DNA from: Bog-473 sp963828505
GTDB lineage: Bacteria > Actinomycetota > Acidimicrobiia > Acidimicrobiales > RAAP-2
NCBI GenBank assembly: GCA_963828505.1
Contig: CAWHFM010000019.1
Coordinates: 1 to 64,000 of the forward strand
DNA: 64,000 nt
Direction: 5' to 3'
The notes beneath the pieces are model-generated. The model worked only from the letters and a program-made list of their open reading frames with translations. It made no database searches and was not told the DNA's origin. The position numbers and the translations under genes were made by a program. Of the stretch, positions 1 through 8,890 are shown piece after piece (the first letter of the stretch is position 1; every line of letters begins with the position of its first letter).

Positions 1-29
1 CAGGAGTTCGAATCTCCTCTCAGGCTCCA
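1..29 (+). tRNA. 3' end of a tRNA gene, probably tRNA-Thr (CGT); integration site
   Basis: The window opens inside a tRNA. A T-arm (stem AGGAG/CTCCT around TTCGAAT) is followed by an acceptor strand and an encoded CCA. The anticodon is outside the window; the longer copies at 15.1, 20.4 and 23.5 kb carry the loop CTCGTAA, which reads Thr-CGT. An intact integrase starts 120 bp downstream, so this is the att junction of the most recently acquired element. Whether the upstream half is a complete tRNA cannot be seen. Confidence 0.8.
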
Positions 30-126
30 GTTCAGAGGCACTTTTTGCCGTGTCACACCCTTCCGATACGCTCTGTCCCAACACGCGTCCCAACAATTTC
101 GTGCGGACAGCGAAATACGTGTCCCA
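30..126. other. attP-arm next to the tRNA end, with GTCCCAA repeats
   Basis: Non-coding stretch between the tRNA end and the integrase. It contains GTCCCAACA, GTCCCAACAA and GTCCCAAGG in direct orientation, spaced as integrase arm-type sites would be. Almost the same stretch follows the tRNA-end copy at 23,514, so it is part of the element's attachment region and not of the host tRNA locus. Arm-site function is inferred from position and repetition. Confidence 0.6.
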
Positions 127-149
127 AGGGGGCACGGGGAGGGAGAGCA

Positions 150-1328
150 ATGGCGGGCAGTATCCGGCAGCGACCGGACCGGGGGAAGGACGTCTGGGAG
201 GTGCGCGTCTATCTCGGGAGGGACTCCAAGGGACGGGTGCGGCACACCAGCAAGACCTTCCGGGGAACCAGGCGAGCGGCCGAGAAGGAGCTCTCCCGGC
301 TGTTGGTGGCCCAGGACCTCGAGCCCGAGCGCCCGACCGAGCCCGAGGTCGAGCGCTGGGACGAGCGGACGACGGTAAACGACGCCATCGAGGGGTGGAA
401 GGCCAACGGCTGGGACGACCTGAGCCCGGTCACCGCGCAGCGCTACGAGAGCGTCTGGAACGTCCACATCCGCAAGTCGATCGGCCAGGAGCGCATCGCC
501 ACCCTCACCCCCTATGAGTTGGAGCAGTACTTCCGCCGCCTCAAGTCACGAGGCGCCGGGCGGGAGACGGTTCGCTACGTCCGTTCGATGCTCAACCGGG
601 CCTGCCGGCTCGCCCGTAAGTGGAGCGCCAACAAGCTCCCCAACCCGGTGGCCGACACCGAGCTGCCCAAGTGGAAGTTGGCCGAGACGCCCGAACCGGT
701 GCGGGCCCCGTCGATCGAGGAGGTCCGCCGACTCCTGGCTGCCGCCAAGGGTCTCGACCCTCGGTATTCGGCGCTGCTCCGGGTCGTCGCGGCGACCGGT
801 GCGAGGCGGGGCGAAGCGTGCGCTCTGCGCTGGTCGGACATCGACTGGGACGATGGTCGGCTGACCATCGACGAATCAGTGATCGCATCGGCCGGCGGTG
901 CGAGCGTTAAGGCGCCCAAGACGCGCACGAGCATTCGTCGGGTGGCAGTCGACGACGGAACCCTGGGCGAGCTCGAGTCGCTGAAGGCGGCGCAGCTCCG
1001 GCTGGCGAGCGACGCCGGCGTGGCGCTCGCTGACGACGGCCTCGTCTTCTCGGCTGACCCCGGTGGTGGGACACCCCCGTACCCCGACGCCGTCACACAC
1101 GCTTTCACCAAGGCGAGGAAGGCGGCTGCGCTGCCCTCCGACATCCATTTGCACTCGCTCCGTCACTTTCAGGCCACGTCGCTCGACACCGTGATCCCGG
1201 AACGCCAGAAGCAGGCCCGCCTCGGTTGGTCGACGGCCCACATGGCCCGCCACTACACGGACTCGATTGCTAGCGAAGACCACCGAGCGGCAGCGCACAT
1301 CGGGAGCCTTCTGGATGACAGCCCGTGA
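150..1328 (+). CDS. Tyrosine-type site-specific integrase
   Basis: Integrase of 392 aa that would recombine the element into the adjacent tRNA 3' end. The start at 150 follows GGGAGGGAGAGCA; an upstream in-frame extension to 45 runs through the att arm and is not believed. Residues 1-60 look like an arm-binding domain (MAGSIRQRP, then a WEVRVYLG strand), about 70-165 like the SAM-like core-binding domain, and 185-385 the catalytic domain. Visible catalytic signatures are the first Arg box (ATGARRGEA, near 215-222), HSLRH, and the Tyr nucleophile in ARHYTDS (about Y369). It appears intact and is convergent with the small HTH gene at 1346. Confidence 0.95.
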   Translation: MAGSIRQRPDRGKDVWEVRVYLGRDSKGRVRHTSKTFRGTRRAAEKELSRLLVAQDLEPERPTEPEVERWDERTTVNDAIEGWKANGWDDLSPVTAQRYESVWNVHIRKSIGQERIATLTPYELEQYFRRLKSRGAGRETVRYVRSMLNRACRLARKWSANKLPNPVADTELPKWKLAETPEPVRAPSIEEVRRLLAAAKGLDPRYSALLRVVAATGARRGEACALRWSDIDWDDGRLTIDESVIASAGGASVKAPKTRTSIRRVAVDDGTLGELESLKAAQLRLASDAGVALADDGLVFSADPGGGTPPYPDAVTHAFTKARKAAALPSDIHLHSLRHFQATSLDTVIPERQKQARLGWSTAHMARHYTDSIASEDHRAAAHIGSLLDDSP

Positions 1329-1345
1329 GTCGTGGGCCCGGATGC

Positions 1346-1561
1346 TCATGCGGACGCCCGGTTGTCCGCCCCTTCCCGAGAATCCCCGGCCAAGAACCGA
1401 TGGAGCGCAGCCTTCGGCACGTACGAGCGACCACCGATCCGGTGGACTGGGAAGGGCACCTGGCCGTCACGGGCGGCGCGGTACATCGTGGAGCGGCCGA
1501 TGCCGAGTAACAGCGCGGTTTCCTCGAGGCTGAGCAGCGAGCGGTCCCTGTTCCGACTCAC
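1346..1561 (-). CDS. Small helix-turn-helix protein, excisionase/AlpA-like
   Basis: A 71-aa protein starting at GTG 1561. Residues about 10-50 (LSLEETALLLGIGRSTMYRAARDG then PVHRIGGRSYVPKAALHRFL) fit the MerR-like HTH_17 fold of excisionases and AlpA-type regulators: a helix-turn-helix followed by a small wing. It ends 17 bp from the integrase stop in the opposite direction. Recombination directionality factor is the likely role by context; transcriptional regulation is the alternative. Confidence 0.75.
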   Translation of the reverse strand: MSRNRDRSLLSLEETALLLGIGRSTMYRAARDGQVPFPVHRIGGRSYVPKAALHRFLAGDSREGADNRASA

Positions 1562-2126
1562 CGCAGCGTGCTTCCCCTTCTGTACAACCCCATCGGGTTG
1601 CAGCCCAGGGTCCGGGTGTCGAGAGGCGAGCCCATCAGTCGCTCCTTTTCGTAGTGGGAAGGAATTTCCTCCCCTACTTATGTAGGGACAGCGAGCAAGC
1701 CGAGATGGGACAACATCCAGGTCAGTGGCCCCGAAAATCGCTCAAATCAGGGCCCGAATCGACAACTCACTCGAGCATCACGGACGCGTGATAACGCTGG
1801 ATCACGTGCTCACGAGCGAACGACGACGAACGGCCCCAAACAGCGAGCTACTACGACGAACTCAAAACAGGACAGTGATAGAGGGAGCCCAGGAAAGCGG
1901 TATTCGAGCTGGGACAAGGTCATGGATCGAAGTCCCGGGAGAGGAAGAGGATCTGCACGGAGGACCCCGAAGAGGAATGCCGAAGGAGGTGCTGGGAGGA
2001 GATGACGCAGGAGGAGAATTTGTCAGAGGTTTTCTATACTTCTTCAAGCCGCCCTCGCCTCGGCCGGCGGCTTCGCCGCCGCCTCGGCGGGCGGAGAGGG
2101 AGGCTGGGGAGTCTAAAGAGGCATGG
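1562..2126. other. No supported gene; GC hairpin at 2065-2081
   Basis: Open frames here have poor composition and no recognisable domain. A strong hairpin (7-bp stem CGGCGGC/GCCGCCG around a UUCG-type loop) at 2065-2081 lies inside a GC-rich inverted region. It sits just beyond the 3' end of the minus-strand gene that stops at 2127 and may terminate it, but no T-tract follows. Confidence 0.4.
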
Positions 2127-2465
2127 CTAGCGGTATAGGGCGATCAGTCCCGCGGCGAGACCCGTGAGCGCCCCGACTCCGTAAGCGATTAGGCCTGCGC
2201 TTATCCACCAACGGCCCCTGAGCTGGCCGGCGACGCGAGTTCGGATGTCATCGACGTTGCCTTCAAGCTCCCACGTCTGCAAATAGGTGTCTGATGGCTT
2301 GAATAGCTCGGCCGCCGTGGTCCGACGGACGTCCGGCCCGGTGACGATGAGTAGTTCCTGGGCGAGCCGGTGACCTTTGGCGTAGGTGAGCGTGACAGTC
2401 GCTGTGCCGAACAGTTCAGCGAGCGCCGACACGACCAGCAGTATGAGGATCGCGATCGTCGGCAT
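2127..2465 (-). CDS. Small two-helix membrane protein, unknown function
   Basis: A 112-aa protein when started at ATG 2465; the frame continues upstream, but only this start places a hydrophobic segment at the N terminus (MPTIAILILLVVSALAELFG). A soluble stretch of about 60 residues follows, then a second membrane helix at about 85-108 (WWISAGLIAYGVGALTGLAAG). No family recognised. It is divergent from the antitoxin-like gene at 2562. Confidence 0.5.
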   Translation of the reverse strand: MPTIAILILLVVSALAELFGTATVTLTYAKGHRLAQELLIVTGPDVRRTTAAELFKPSDTYLQTWELEGNVDDIRTRVAGQLRGRWWISAGLIAYGVGALTGLAAGLIALYR

Positions 2466-2561
2466 CGGGCGACCGTAGCGAAGCAGTCCTGGCCTGCAAA
2501 TCAACTGGCCCCGCCGGACCTCCTGCCAGGGCATTCGCGCGTGGGCCGACACCTCTGAGGC

Positions 2562-3272
2562 ATGATGACTGTTATGAAATCTCCGCTCACCTTGCTTGAC
2601 CGCGAGGTCTACGACGAGCGGCTGGCGGCTGAGGTCCTAGACGTTGCTCAGCCCACGTTGCACTACTGGCTTGAGGGCGGAAACCAGCGCGGGAAGCTTC
2701 ATGAGCCCGTCCTTCGGGCGGCGCCGACGGGTTCGAAAGAGGTCACCTGGGGCGAGTTCGTCGAGGCCCGATATCTGAAGGAGTACCGCCGCACGCTGGG
2801 TGCCTCGCTATCCAACCTCCGGGCCTTCATCCAATACCTGCGCCAGGAGCTCAGCGTCTCGTACCCCTTGGCGCGGGCCCGCCCTTGGGTTGGGCCGGAT
2901 CGACACTTGTTCGTGGTGGCTCAAGACGAGTCCGGGCTCCCAAGCGACTTGTGGGCTGCGGTCGAGCCGCACACTGGCGTCACGATGCTTCTGCCGGCGG
3001 CTGAGGCATTCTTGGACCGGGTTGAATTCGACGATGATCAGACTGGGATGGTGGTTCGGCTCCGGCCTGATGGTCAAACGTCGCCGGTGGTTATCGATCC
3101 CGAAGTGCGCTTCGGGTCGCCGGCAGTGCACGGCATTCCGACCGACGCGCTCGCTGAGCAAGTGCGAGCCGGCGACTCCATCGAGAGCATCGTGCGGGAC
3201 TTCAGCCTCGAGCTTGACGACGTCATTGCTGCGCTCCGGTATGAGTCACTGAGGCGCCAGCCGGTCGGATGA
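2562..3272 (+). CDS. Antitoxin-like protein with C-terminal DUF433 domain
   Basis: A 236-aa protein. Residues about 15-45 form a MerR/HTH-like segment (AAEVLDVAQPTLHYWLEGG). The last ~60 residues (VVIDPEVRFGSPAVHGIPTDALAEQV, then SIESIVRDFSLELDDVIAALRYE) match the DUF433 pattern found in VapB-type antitoxins paired with PIN-like toxins. The next gene, 16 bp downstream, encodes such a toxin, so it probably represses the pair and binds the toxin. Nearby ATG codons at 2562, 2565 and 2574 leave the exact start open. Confidence 0.8.
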   Translation: MMTVMKSPLTLLDREVYDERLAAEVLDVAQPTLHYWLEGGNQRGKLHEPVLRAAPTGSKEVTWGEFVEARYLKEYRRTLGASLSNLRAFIQYLRQELSVSYPLARARPWVGPDRHLFVVAQDESGLPSDLWAAVEPHTGVTMLLPAAEAFLDRVEFDDDQTGMVVRLRPDGQTSPVVIDPEVRFGSPAVHGIPTDALAEQVRAGDSIESIVRDFSLELDDVIAALRYESLRRQPVG

Positions 3273-3288
3273 CCGGAACCGACCGCCC

Positions 3289-3717
3289 GTGGCCGACATC
3301 CGCTTCTACGTCGACGCCGATGTACTCGGCTTGGCGAAGCTGCTCATCCAAGTTCGACCAGATATCACCTATCCGGGCGACCCTGGCGGCGTCGGCTGCG
3401 ATGGCCTGACACGGCCGGCTTGTCCCACGAAGCCGGGTGACAAGGACCAAGACTGGATTCCGGTCGTCGCCAAGGCAGGTTGGGTGGTCATCACGCGGGA
3501 CCGTCGGATGCTCAATAGGCCGGCGGAACGTCAAGCTATATTGGCCCACAGGGCCCGGGTCGTCCGCTTCGATGCCCGTCACGAGCTGAACAAGTGGCTG
3601 CAGCTGGAGATTGCCGTGACGCAGTGGCGCCGGATCGAGGAGCTGAGCGAGCTGCCGGGACCTTGGATCTACCGGGTCGCCCGGACGGCGCCACCGAAGA
3701 AGGAGCTGAGCAGATAA
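3289..3717 (+). CDS. PIN-like toxin (VapC45-type), partner of the DUF433 protein
   Basis: A 142-aa protein from GTG 3289, second gene of a TA-like pair. The N terminus (IRFYVDADVLGLAKLL) carries the first acidic residues of a PIN-like nuclease, and VVITRDRRML is the second acidic box. This layout fits VapC45-like/DUF5615-related toxins; RNase activity is inferred from family. An ISL3 element has inserted exactly at the stop codon: TAA lies inside the 8-bp target duplication, so the protein is probably unchanged. Confidence 0.75.
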   Translation: MADIRFYVDADVLGLAKLLIQVRPDITYPGDPGGVGCDGLTRPACPTKPGDKDQDWIPVVAKAGWVVITRDRRMLNRPAERQAILAHRARVVRFDARHELNKWLQLEIAVTQWRRIEELSELPGPWIYRVARTAPPKKELSR

Positions 3718-3719
3718 TC

Positions 3720-5127
3720 GGGTCTTCTGCCGGATTCGTGGGTCATGACATGGTCGCCCATGGCAGCTGAGGGGCAATGCCGGCTCGGTCCAGCATGATC
3801 ATGGTGATGAAGCTCTCGGGATCGTGGAAGCCCCGAGCAGCGGATCGGATCCGTCCGATGGCGGCGTTGTTGGCTTCGGAGATCCCGTTGGTCAGTTTCC
3901 ATTCGATCGTCGCCTCGATGGAATCTCTGTACTTGCGGATCGTGCGGGCCAGCTTCACGAAGGGGTCGAGGCGCGAGCGCGACGCGTAGGACAGCCAGTC
4001 GTCGAGGGCCCGCTTGGCGGCGATGAGCGGCATCGACATGATGTCGCGCAGTTCCTCCTTCAGCTGCCATCCCCGAAAGCTGCGCTTGTTGGCCCGCTCG
4101 AGGTCGCGGATCGTCCCCTTCTGCTTGGGTGAGAGGTTCTCCCAGTTGCGCATGAGCATCCAGCGCAGTCCCTTGAACTCCTTGGCCGCGGCGGCCCCGC
4201 CGTTTCGCCGCAGCGTGTTCCACTCGGCTCGGCGCACCTCGTCGAGGGCCTTGGTGGCCCAGCCGATCAGGTGAAAGGTGTCGAGGCAGATGATCGCCCC
4301 CGGTGCCCGCTCGCTCACCACGGCGCGGATCCACTCGGCCCCGTCGCAGGTCACGAAGGCGAGGTTCTGGGCCCGTTCGTCGCCCAAGGCGTCGAAGAAC
4401 TCCCCGACGACCGCCTTGGTCCTGCCCTTGGCGGCCCAGATCACCCGGCCGCTCAGGTGGTCACAGACGACCGTGAGATAGCGCTGCCCCTTCTTGTACT
4501 TGACCTCGTCGATGGCGATGGCGACCAGACCGTCGAGCAGGTCGACGCGTCCGAGCGCTTCGGTGGCGACGCGCACGCACATGTGGTCGACCGCCCGCCA
4601 CGACACGCCATAGCGGCGGGCCGCGGCGAGCTTGGACGAGACGATGGCATCGAAGACCACCAGGTCCTCGAAGGCCGCGGTGAACCAACTGTCGTGGCGG
4701 GCCCAGGGAACCGCGGCGACGGTCACCCCGTGCTCGGGACAGCTCACCCGGGGGGCCTCGGCCACGAGCTCGCAGGTGGCGAAGCACACGTCGACGTGGC
4801 GCCACCGGCGCTCCCCGCCGCCGTTGTCGAACCACGCGGACGCGACCCCGCACTTGCCGCAGCGACCCTTGACGCCGACCTTGGTGCGGACCCAGACGTC
4901 GAGACGGTCCCGACCTCCCTCGCATCCCTCGACGAGCTCGCGCCCCACGACCACCACGCTCGAGACGCATAGACCCAACAGCTTTCTCAGTACGCTTCGA
5001 TCGCGCACGCCGTCCTCCTCTTCGATTTCCAGCTTCAGCAGCCAGAAACCGTAGGAAGGAGGCGGCGTGTCGCCGCGGATGGATAGGTCAGACCAGCTCA
5101 GGCACCCACGACAGCGTCACAAGACCC
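3720..5127 (-). mobile_element. ISL3-family insertion sequence, complete
   Basis: About 1.41 kb. Terminal inverted repeats at 3720-3743 and 5104-5127 share GGGTCTT, a TG step and CGTGGGT with a mismatched centre. A perfect 8-bp direct repeat AGATAATC flanks it (3712-3719 and 5128-5135), the target duplication length known for ISL3. One intact transposase gene. The clean duplication suggests a recent insertion. Confidence 0.93.
3743..5008 (-). CDS. ISL3-family transposase
   Basis: A 421-aa DDE transposase of normal ISL3 length, no frameshifts. The N-terminal zinc ribbon (CGKCGVASAWF, then VSCPEHG) is about residues 50-95; an HTH follows (YGVSWRAVDHMC). The DDE core has IAIDEVKYKKGQRYLTVV (first Asp), FVTCDGAEWIRA (second Asp) and a C-terminal SEANNAAIGRIRSAARG (Glu). 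The stop codon abuts the left terminal repeat. Confidence 0.95.
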   Translation of the reverse strand: MRDRSVLRKLLGLCVSSVVVVGRELVEGCEGGRDRLDVWVRTKVGVKGRCGKCGVASAWFDNGGGERRWRHVDVCFATCELVAEAPRVSCPEHGVTVAAVPWARHDSWFTAAFEDLVVFDAIVSSKLAAARRYGVSWRAVDHMCVRVATEALGRVDLLDGLVAIAIDEVKYKKGQRYLTVVCDHLSGRVIWAAKGRTKAVVGEFFDALGDERAQNLAFVTCDGAEWIRAVVSERAPGAIICLDTFHLIGWATKALDEVRRAEWNTLRRNGGAAAAKEFKGLRWMLMRNWENLSPKQKGTIRDLERANKRSFRGWQLKEELRDIMSMPLIAAKRALDDWLSYASRSRLDPFVKLARTIRKYRDSIEATIEWKLTNGISEANNAAIGRIRSAARGFHDPESFITMIMLDRAGIAPQLPWATMS

Positions 5128-5135
5128 AGATAATC

Positions 5136-5694
5136 ACGCTGCTGCCTCGCTTGCATACCGAACGCATCTCATGCATGTACCGCCATCAGGGCTGAGCCAT
5201 GTGACCGGTCGGAGGTCGACCATGACCCGAACCACACCGGCTGCAAGAAGCCCCGCAGTTTTCGGGCGCAGCAATCCCATTGCTAATGCCGTTCCGTCGC
5301 GGCGTTGGGACACCAACTCACGACGTGCCAGCGACCTAAAGTGAGTGGACCCACGACCGCCCATCACCACCGGACCGTTCCTCGGCGAGCCCGGCACGAT
5401 GTAGCAGTTGTTCAGGGTGTGGTTGGACCTTGGACGAAGACCCTAACGCTAATGAGCGCGGTGACCTGGTACAGCACCGCCGCTGATCCTGAGTAGATAG
5501 GTCCTCGACCTCCCATCACCAGCGTAGGGTTCCAAGCCCACCTGGCCACGGTGAAAGCCAGTATCAACGGCCAGCTGGCCTGGCGTCCGCTACGGATCAG
5601 ACTGACTTAAAGCGAGATTAGACCTCCGAGCGACACCGGTCGTCATGGTCGTCACGAAGAGCTGCCTCCGTCGGAAAGATCAACAACGAACCAC
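5136..5694. other. No supported gene
   Basis: About 560 bp between the ISL3 element and the large minus-strand gene. No frame has a recognisable domain, good start or clear coding bias. It would have been contiguous with the 3' side of the toxin gene before the IS insertion. Confidence 0.5.
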
Positions 5695-7644
5695 CTAGCC
5701 GCTAGCCGCCCGGCGTTTTTGTCGCGCCAGGTAGAGATACAGCAAGACGACCGTCAGGGCGACGAGTGCCGCCAGGCAGACCGTGGTCACGATGACGCCC
5801 GTGCTGTTCCATACGCTCCACACCAGCAGTCCGATGGAGAAGATAAGGATCCCGCCACCGATGATGGCGGCGATCGCTCCGATCAGATCGGCGCGCTCCT
5901 CACGATTGTCCCGATCTATTACCTCGGAGTAGTGCGTCAGCAGATCGAGTCGTTCCCTTGCCATACGGTACTGACGATCCACCCCAAGCGCTCGCCGCAT
6001 CCGCATCCACATGCGAGCGTATTGGGCAACAACTATATCGAGATCGAACATCTCGTCGAGTTCCTCTGCGAGCTTGTGAGCCTTTTGTGCGAACTTGACG
6101 ACGGCCTTTGGATCCACCGGTTCCCGGTTCAACGCATCGACAGTTGCTGCCGAGTGGGCTGCGGCAAGAACTGCATGACCCAAGAAGCCGAACAGGTTCA
6201 GCGACGACTCGTAGGGAAAGGATTCCCGCTTCAAGTTGTAGACGGTCAGTATCCCACGTCGTCCCGGGACGTTCCACGTCAGATAGCTCCCTTCCATGCT
6301 ATCTAAATCGTCAATGCGACTCTCCGAGGACAAAGGAATCCAGTCCTCAGATCCGGAACCTCCACGTAATGTTGCCAAGAATTGATAGACCACATCGGGG
6401 AGCCTGGTTGGCTCGCAGACATCTTGTTCCACCGACCAGTCGCCATCCTTGCCCTTCTTGAGGGGCGTCTTTTGAGGGAAATCAAGCCGCTCATTGTCGA
6501 CAAGAACCAGCGCGGACCAAAAACTGTTCATCCGCAACGACCGGAGCACTGCATCAGGAAGTTGCCGTCCCGTCCACTTCCATTTTCGTTCCGCGCATAT
6601 GACGGAGATCAGCTCACACCATTGGCGGAGACTTCCCCTCGGCGAGTTGGAGTTCGAGCCCGACCGCACCGCCTGGATCATCTTCCCCGCGATGCCGAGG
6701 TTCTTACCTGCCGTAGCGAGATAGGACCACAGAGACCCTGCGACATGTTCATAGTCCGCGGCTGAGGGCGCGTCAAAGCTGCTTCCTCTCAGGAGGTCAA
6801 CGATCGACGCGATTTCATCCGCCGTGGCTTTTCGCGGCTCACCGTAATGAGTGGGAGCAGTTGTCGCGTGATCGTGTTCGCCGTCAGCTCCATGTCGATC
6901 ATTAACCGTGACTGGAACAAACACCAAGGTGATCGCCTCGGTGTGCCGCCATGACTCCGAAACCGGTCTTCGGGTCAGACTCACTACTGGGAACAGAGCC
7001 AACTGCCGAGCCGACTGATTCGCGTGAGTTGGTGCCAGGATCGCGGCGGGCAACCAGACGTGGTAGATGCGCTCCGCCAATTTCGCGGCGACGATCTTGT
7101 TCCTCCTCTGCGCGAATAGACGTGCTAAGAACCACCTCAGCTGATTCAGATCGTCGCGCGAATCCTCGTCTCCGATCAGATAGTCGTTGCAGAGGAACGA
7201 GGGGGCGGGAGGTTGACCTGGACTTCGCGATCCGGCGGCCTCGGCGACCCGCTGCAACCGGAGACCGACCATACCGCTCCCCTCTTCGGGGTGGCGCTCT
7301 TTCCAATCCAGGAGACAGGGGAAAAGCGGGGAATCCTTGGTGTTGAACTCGTTCCCGATGTCAAAAGCTGCGTGACGCGAGAGAGGCCCGAGCCACGACC
7401 GGGACTCGGCGGCCAGACCCAGTGTGGAGGTAACCGGAGAGAGCGGGAACAAGTCGGACTGGAAGTATGACCGTAAGTCGGTTTCGATGTTCACAGCGTT
7501 CTTGGAGGTTGGCGCTACTTCGCCGTCGACTTCACTGAATGGTTCGTCTCTTTGATCACATTGAGGCGGAGCCGGAAGCGCGAAGGTGACCTGTACGAGT
7601 CCCGGCACCGCCATCCCGCTTGTGTCATCGTCACGATCGACCAT
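5695..7644 (-). CDS. Large protein of unknown function with C-terminal membrane anchor
   Basis: A 649-aa protein. The start at ATG 7644 is preceded by GGAGG at good spacing; a longer in-frame extension to 8013 lacks such support. No known domain recognised in residues 1-500, which are soluble and of mixed composition. A charged helical region (about 520-590, including AQKAHKLAEELDEMFDLD) leads into two membrane helices near the C terminus (GAIAAIIGGGILIFSIGLLV and VIVTTVCLAALVALTVVLLY) and a basic tail. The helix-then-two-TM end resembles CorA-like modules only in layout. Accessory location and architecture would suit a defence or stress effector, but this is conjecture. Confidence 0.7.
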   Translation of the reverse strand: MVDRDDDTSGMAVPGLVQVTFALPAPPQCDQRDEPFSEVDGEVAPTSKNAVNIETDLRSYFQSDLFPLSPVTSTLGLAAESRSWLGPLSRHAAFDIGNEFNTKDSPLFPCLLDWKERHPEEGSGMVGLRLQRVAEAAGSRSPGQPPAPSFLCNDYLIGDEDSRDDLNQLRWFLARLFAQRRNKIVAAKLAERIYHVWLPAAILAPTHANQSARQLALFPVVSLTRRPVSESWRHTEAITLVFVPVTVNDRHGADGEHDHATTAPTHYGEPRKATADEIASIVDLLRGSSFDAPSAADYEHVAGSLWSYLATAGKNLGIAGKMIQAVRSGSNSNSPRGSLRQWCELISVICAERKWKWTGRQLPDAVLRSLRMNSFWSALVLVDNERLDFPQKTPLKKGKDGDWSVEQDVCEPTRLPDVVYQFLATLRGGSGSEDWIPLSSESRIDDLDSMEGSYLTWNVPGRRGILTVYNLKRESFPYESSLNLFGFLGHAVLAAAHSAATVDALNREPVDPKAVVKFAQKAHKLAEELDEMFDLDIVVAQYARMWMRMRRALGVDRQYRMARERLDLLTHYSEVIDRDNREERADLIGAIAAIIGGGILIFSIGLLVWSVWNSTGVIVTTVCLAALVALTVVLLYLYLARQKRRAASG

Positions 7645-8314
7645 TGATCCTCCAAATGTCCGCCCAAGACTCGTCAGTGGTCGCGTGCCTGCATGAAAGT
7701 CGCGGCCATACGCTCCGCTGGTTACATCTGAGTTACATTTTACGTCGTCATCTGTGCCCGATTTGCTGCTCGCCTCCCAAGCTGCTCCGTGACCGCCATC
7801 TGCCCTCCCCATCGCGCTACCCCAAGATGCTTTGCCCAATAACACACCAGCGGAGTTCCGATTGCAATGGGCAAAGGTTGCCCGTGCGACCTCTGAGCAG
7901 TGAGACAACTCTTTGTTTGATCGTTCGCCTCTCCGATTGCTTGAGAACGGCGGTCTAGTACGTTCGCTGCCGTGACCGAGCCCTCGACGAGGTTGATCCG
8001 CGTTGTATGACAACTACGGAACCGATCATGTGAACGCGACAGAGACGCTCCCGGCGTTCTCAGTTTGCATAGCTGAGACCGGCCACCGTCGGTCGTGCAA
8101 CAGCGTGCAACAGCCCGATTCGGACCCATTTCGTGCAACAAACAGCGAGCAATAACGCGTAACAGGGAACACCAGCGGTCAATTGATTTCGCACCTGACC
8201 AGCCATTTTGGATATTTCGGCAGTTCAGAGAATCACCCTCGGAGGGCTTCCCAAGCTGCGAACGCGGGCTCGATTCCCGTCGCGTGCTCTCTTCTATCGC
8301 CGCAGTGTCGGCCG
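7645..8314. other. No supported gene; holds a tRNA-Gly 3' fragment
   Basis: About 670 bp upstream of the large membrane-anchored gene. The open frames lack family resemblance. The recognisable item is the tRNA-Gly-like fragment at 8246-8290. Confidence 0.45.
8246..8290 (+). repeat. 3' half of a tRNA-Gly (CCC), probable attachment-site remnant
   Basis: Reads as anticodon loop TTCCCAA with flanking GC pairs, then a T-arm (GCGGG, CTCGATT, CCCGT) and an acceptor-like end CGCGTGCTC. The preceding bases do not fold into a tRNA 5' half and the final CCA is absent. It differs from the Thr-type copies in the rest of the island, so it probably marks a different integrase's target carried in on cargo. 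Confidence 0.55.
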
Positions 8315-8890
8315 TCAACCACTCCACTGATGCTGGTCGACCGATCCCAAGCGGTTGCCAGACCCATCGCGAGCTTCGATCGTCCACGGATCTTTACTCT
8401 GACTCCCGATCACCCATGATCCGAGGTGACCGATCGGAATGATGACGCTGTCGTGGCTTTGCCGGAGCGAGAGCTGAACAACCTTCGTGGAGCACCAACC
8501 CCAGACGATGAGAGCGGGTCCTCCTTCTTCTGGCGTCCCGTCAGATCGCCCGCTCAAAGTGACAGCGCTTCCGTCCGTGTCATCGGGTTGTCCCGGTGGC
8601 CGTTGGATTCCTTGCCCGGGACCTGCGTACCAGGGCAACTTCGGAGTCCACTCGTCGTTCTTCCGGTCGTACTTTCCGGTCCAAATGGTCGGCTTGAGGT
8701 GACTCTGCACACTTGGGGGACCCGCCAGGAAGGTCACGATTCCAAAGCTCTCGTTCTTCCAGTACGCCAGCGGGGTCGTCGTCGAGGGTGTGAACTCTGC
8801 TGGAAAGGACGAGAGTCCCTCCGTCAGTACTCTAGCTCCCCTCGCTTCCATCGCATAAAAGTCAAAGGGCCCTCGATCACTTGATTCCAC
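8315..8890 (-). CDS. Hypothetical protein, possibly 5'-damaged
   Basis: A 191-aa frame beginning at a GTG without a clear ribosome binding site. The C-terminal half looks protein-like and beta-rich (ALIVWGWCSTKVVQLSL, IGHLGSWVIGSQSKDPWTIEA). Upstream of the first codon another frame continues plausibly (GERIFGQDEAWNQVIEG), suggesting a frameshift near 8870 and a lost N terminus. No family recognised. Confidence 0.45.
   Translation of the reverse strand: MESSDRGPFDFYAMEARGARVLTEGLSSFPAEFTPSTTTPLAYWKNESFGIVTFLAGPPSVQSHLKPTIWTGKYDRKNDEWTPKLPWYAGPGQGIQRPPGQPDDTDGSAVTLSGRSDGTPEEGGPALIVWGWCSTKVVQLSLRQSHDSVIIPIGHLGSWVIGSQSKDPWTIEARDGSGNRLGSVDQHQWSG

Noticed and set aside
1..29. Complete tRNA within the window
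   Set aside because: Only the T-arm and acceptor 3' strand are present; the anticodon identity comes from other copies.
45..149. N-terminal extension of the integrase
   Set aside because: It runs through the att arm repeats; ATG 150 has a good ribosome binding site and the typical arm-domain start.
1725..2138. 137-aa plus-strand frame
   Set aside because: Low-complexity Arg/Pro end made by the GC hairpin region, no domain and no credible start.
5134..5397. 87-aa minus-strand frame
   Set aside because: No domain or convincing start, and it reaches into the IS target duplication.
7645..8013. N-terminal extension of the 649-aa membrane-anchored protein
   Set aside because: ATG 7644 is preceded by GGAGG at ideal spacing; the extension has unbiased, Ser/Arg-rich composition.
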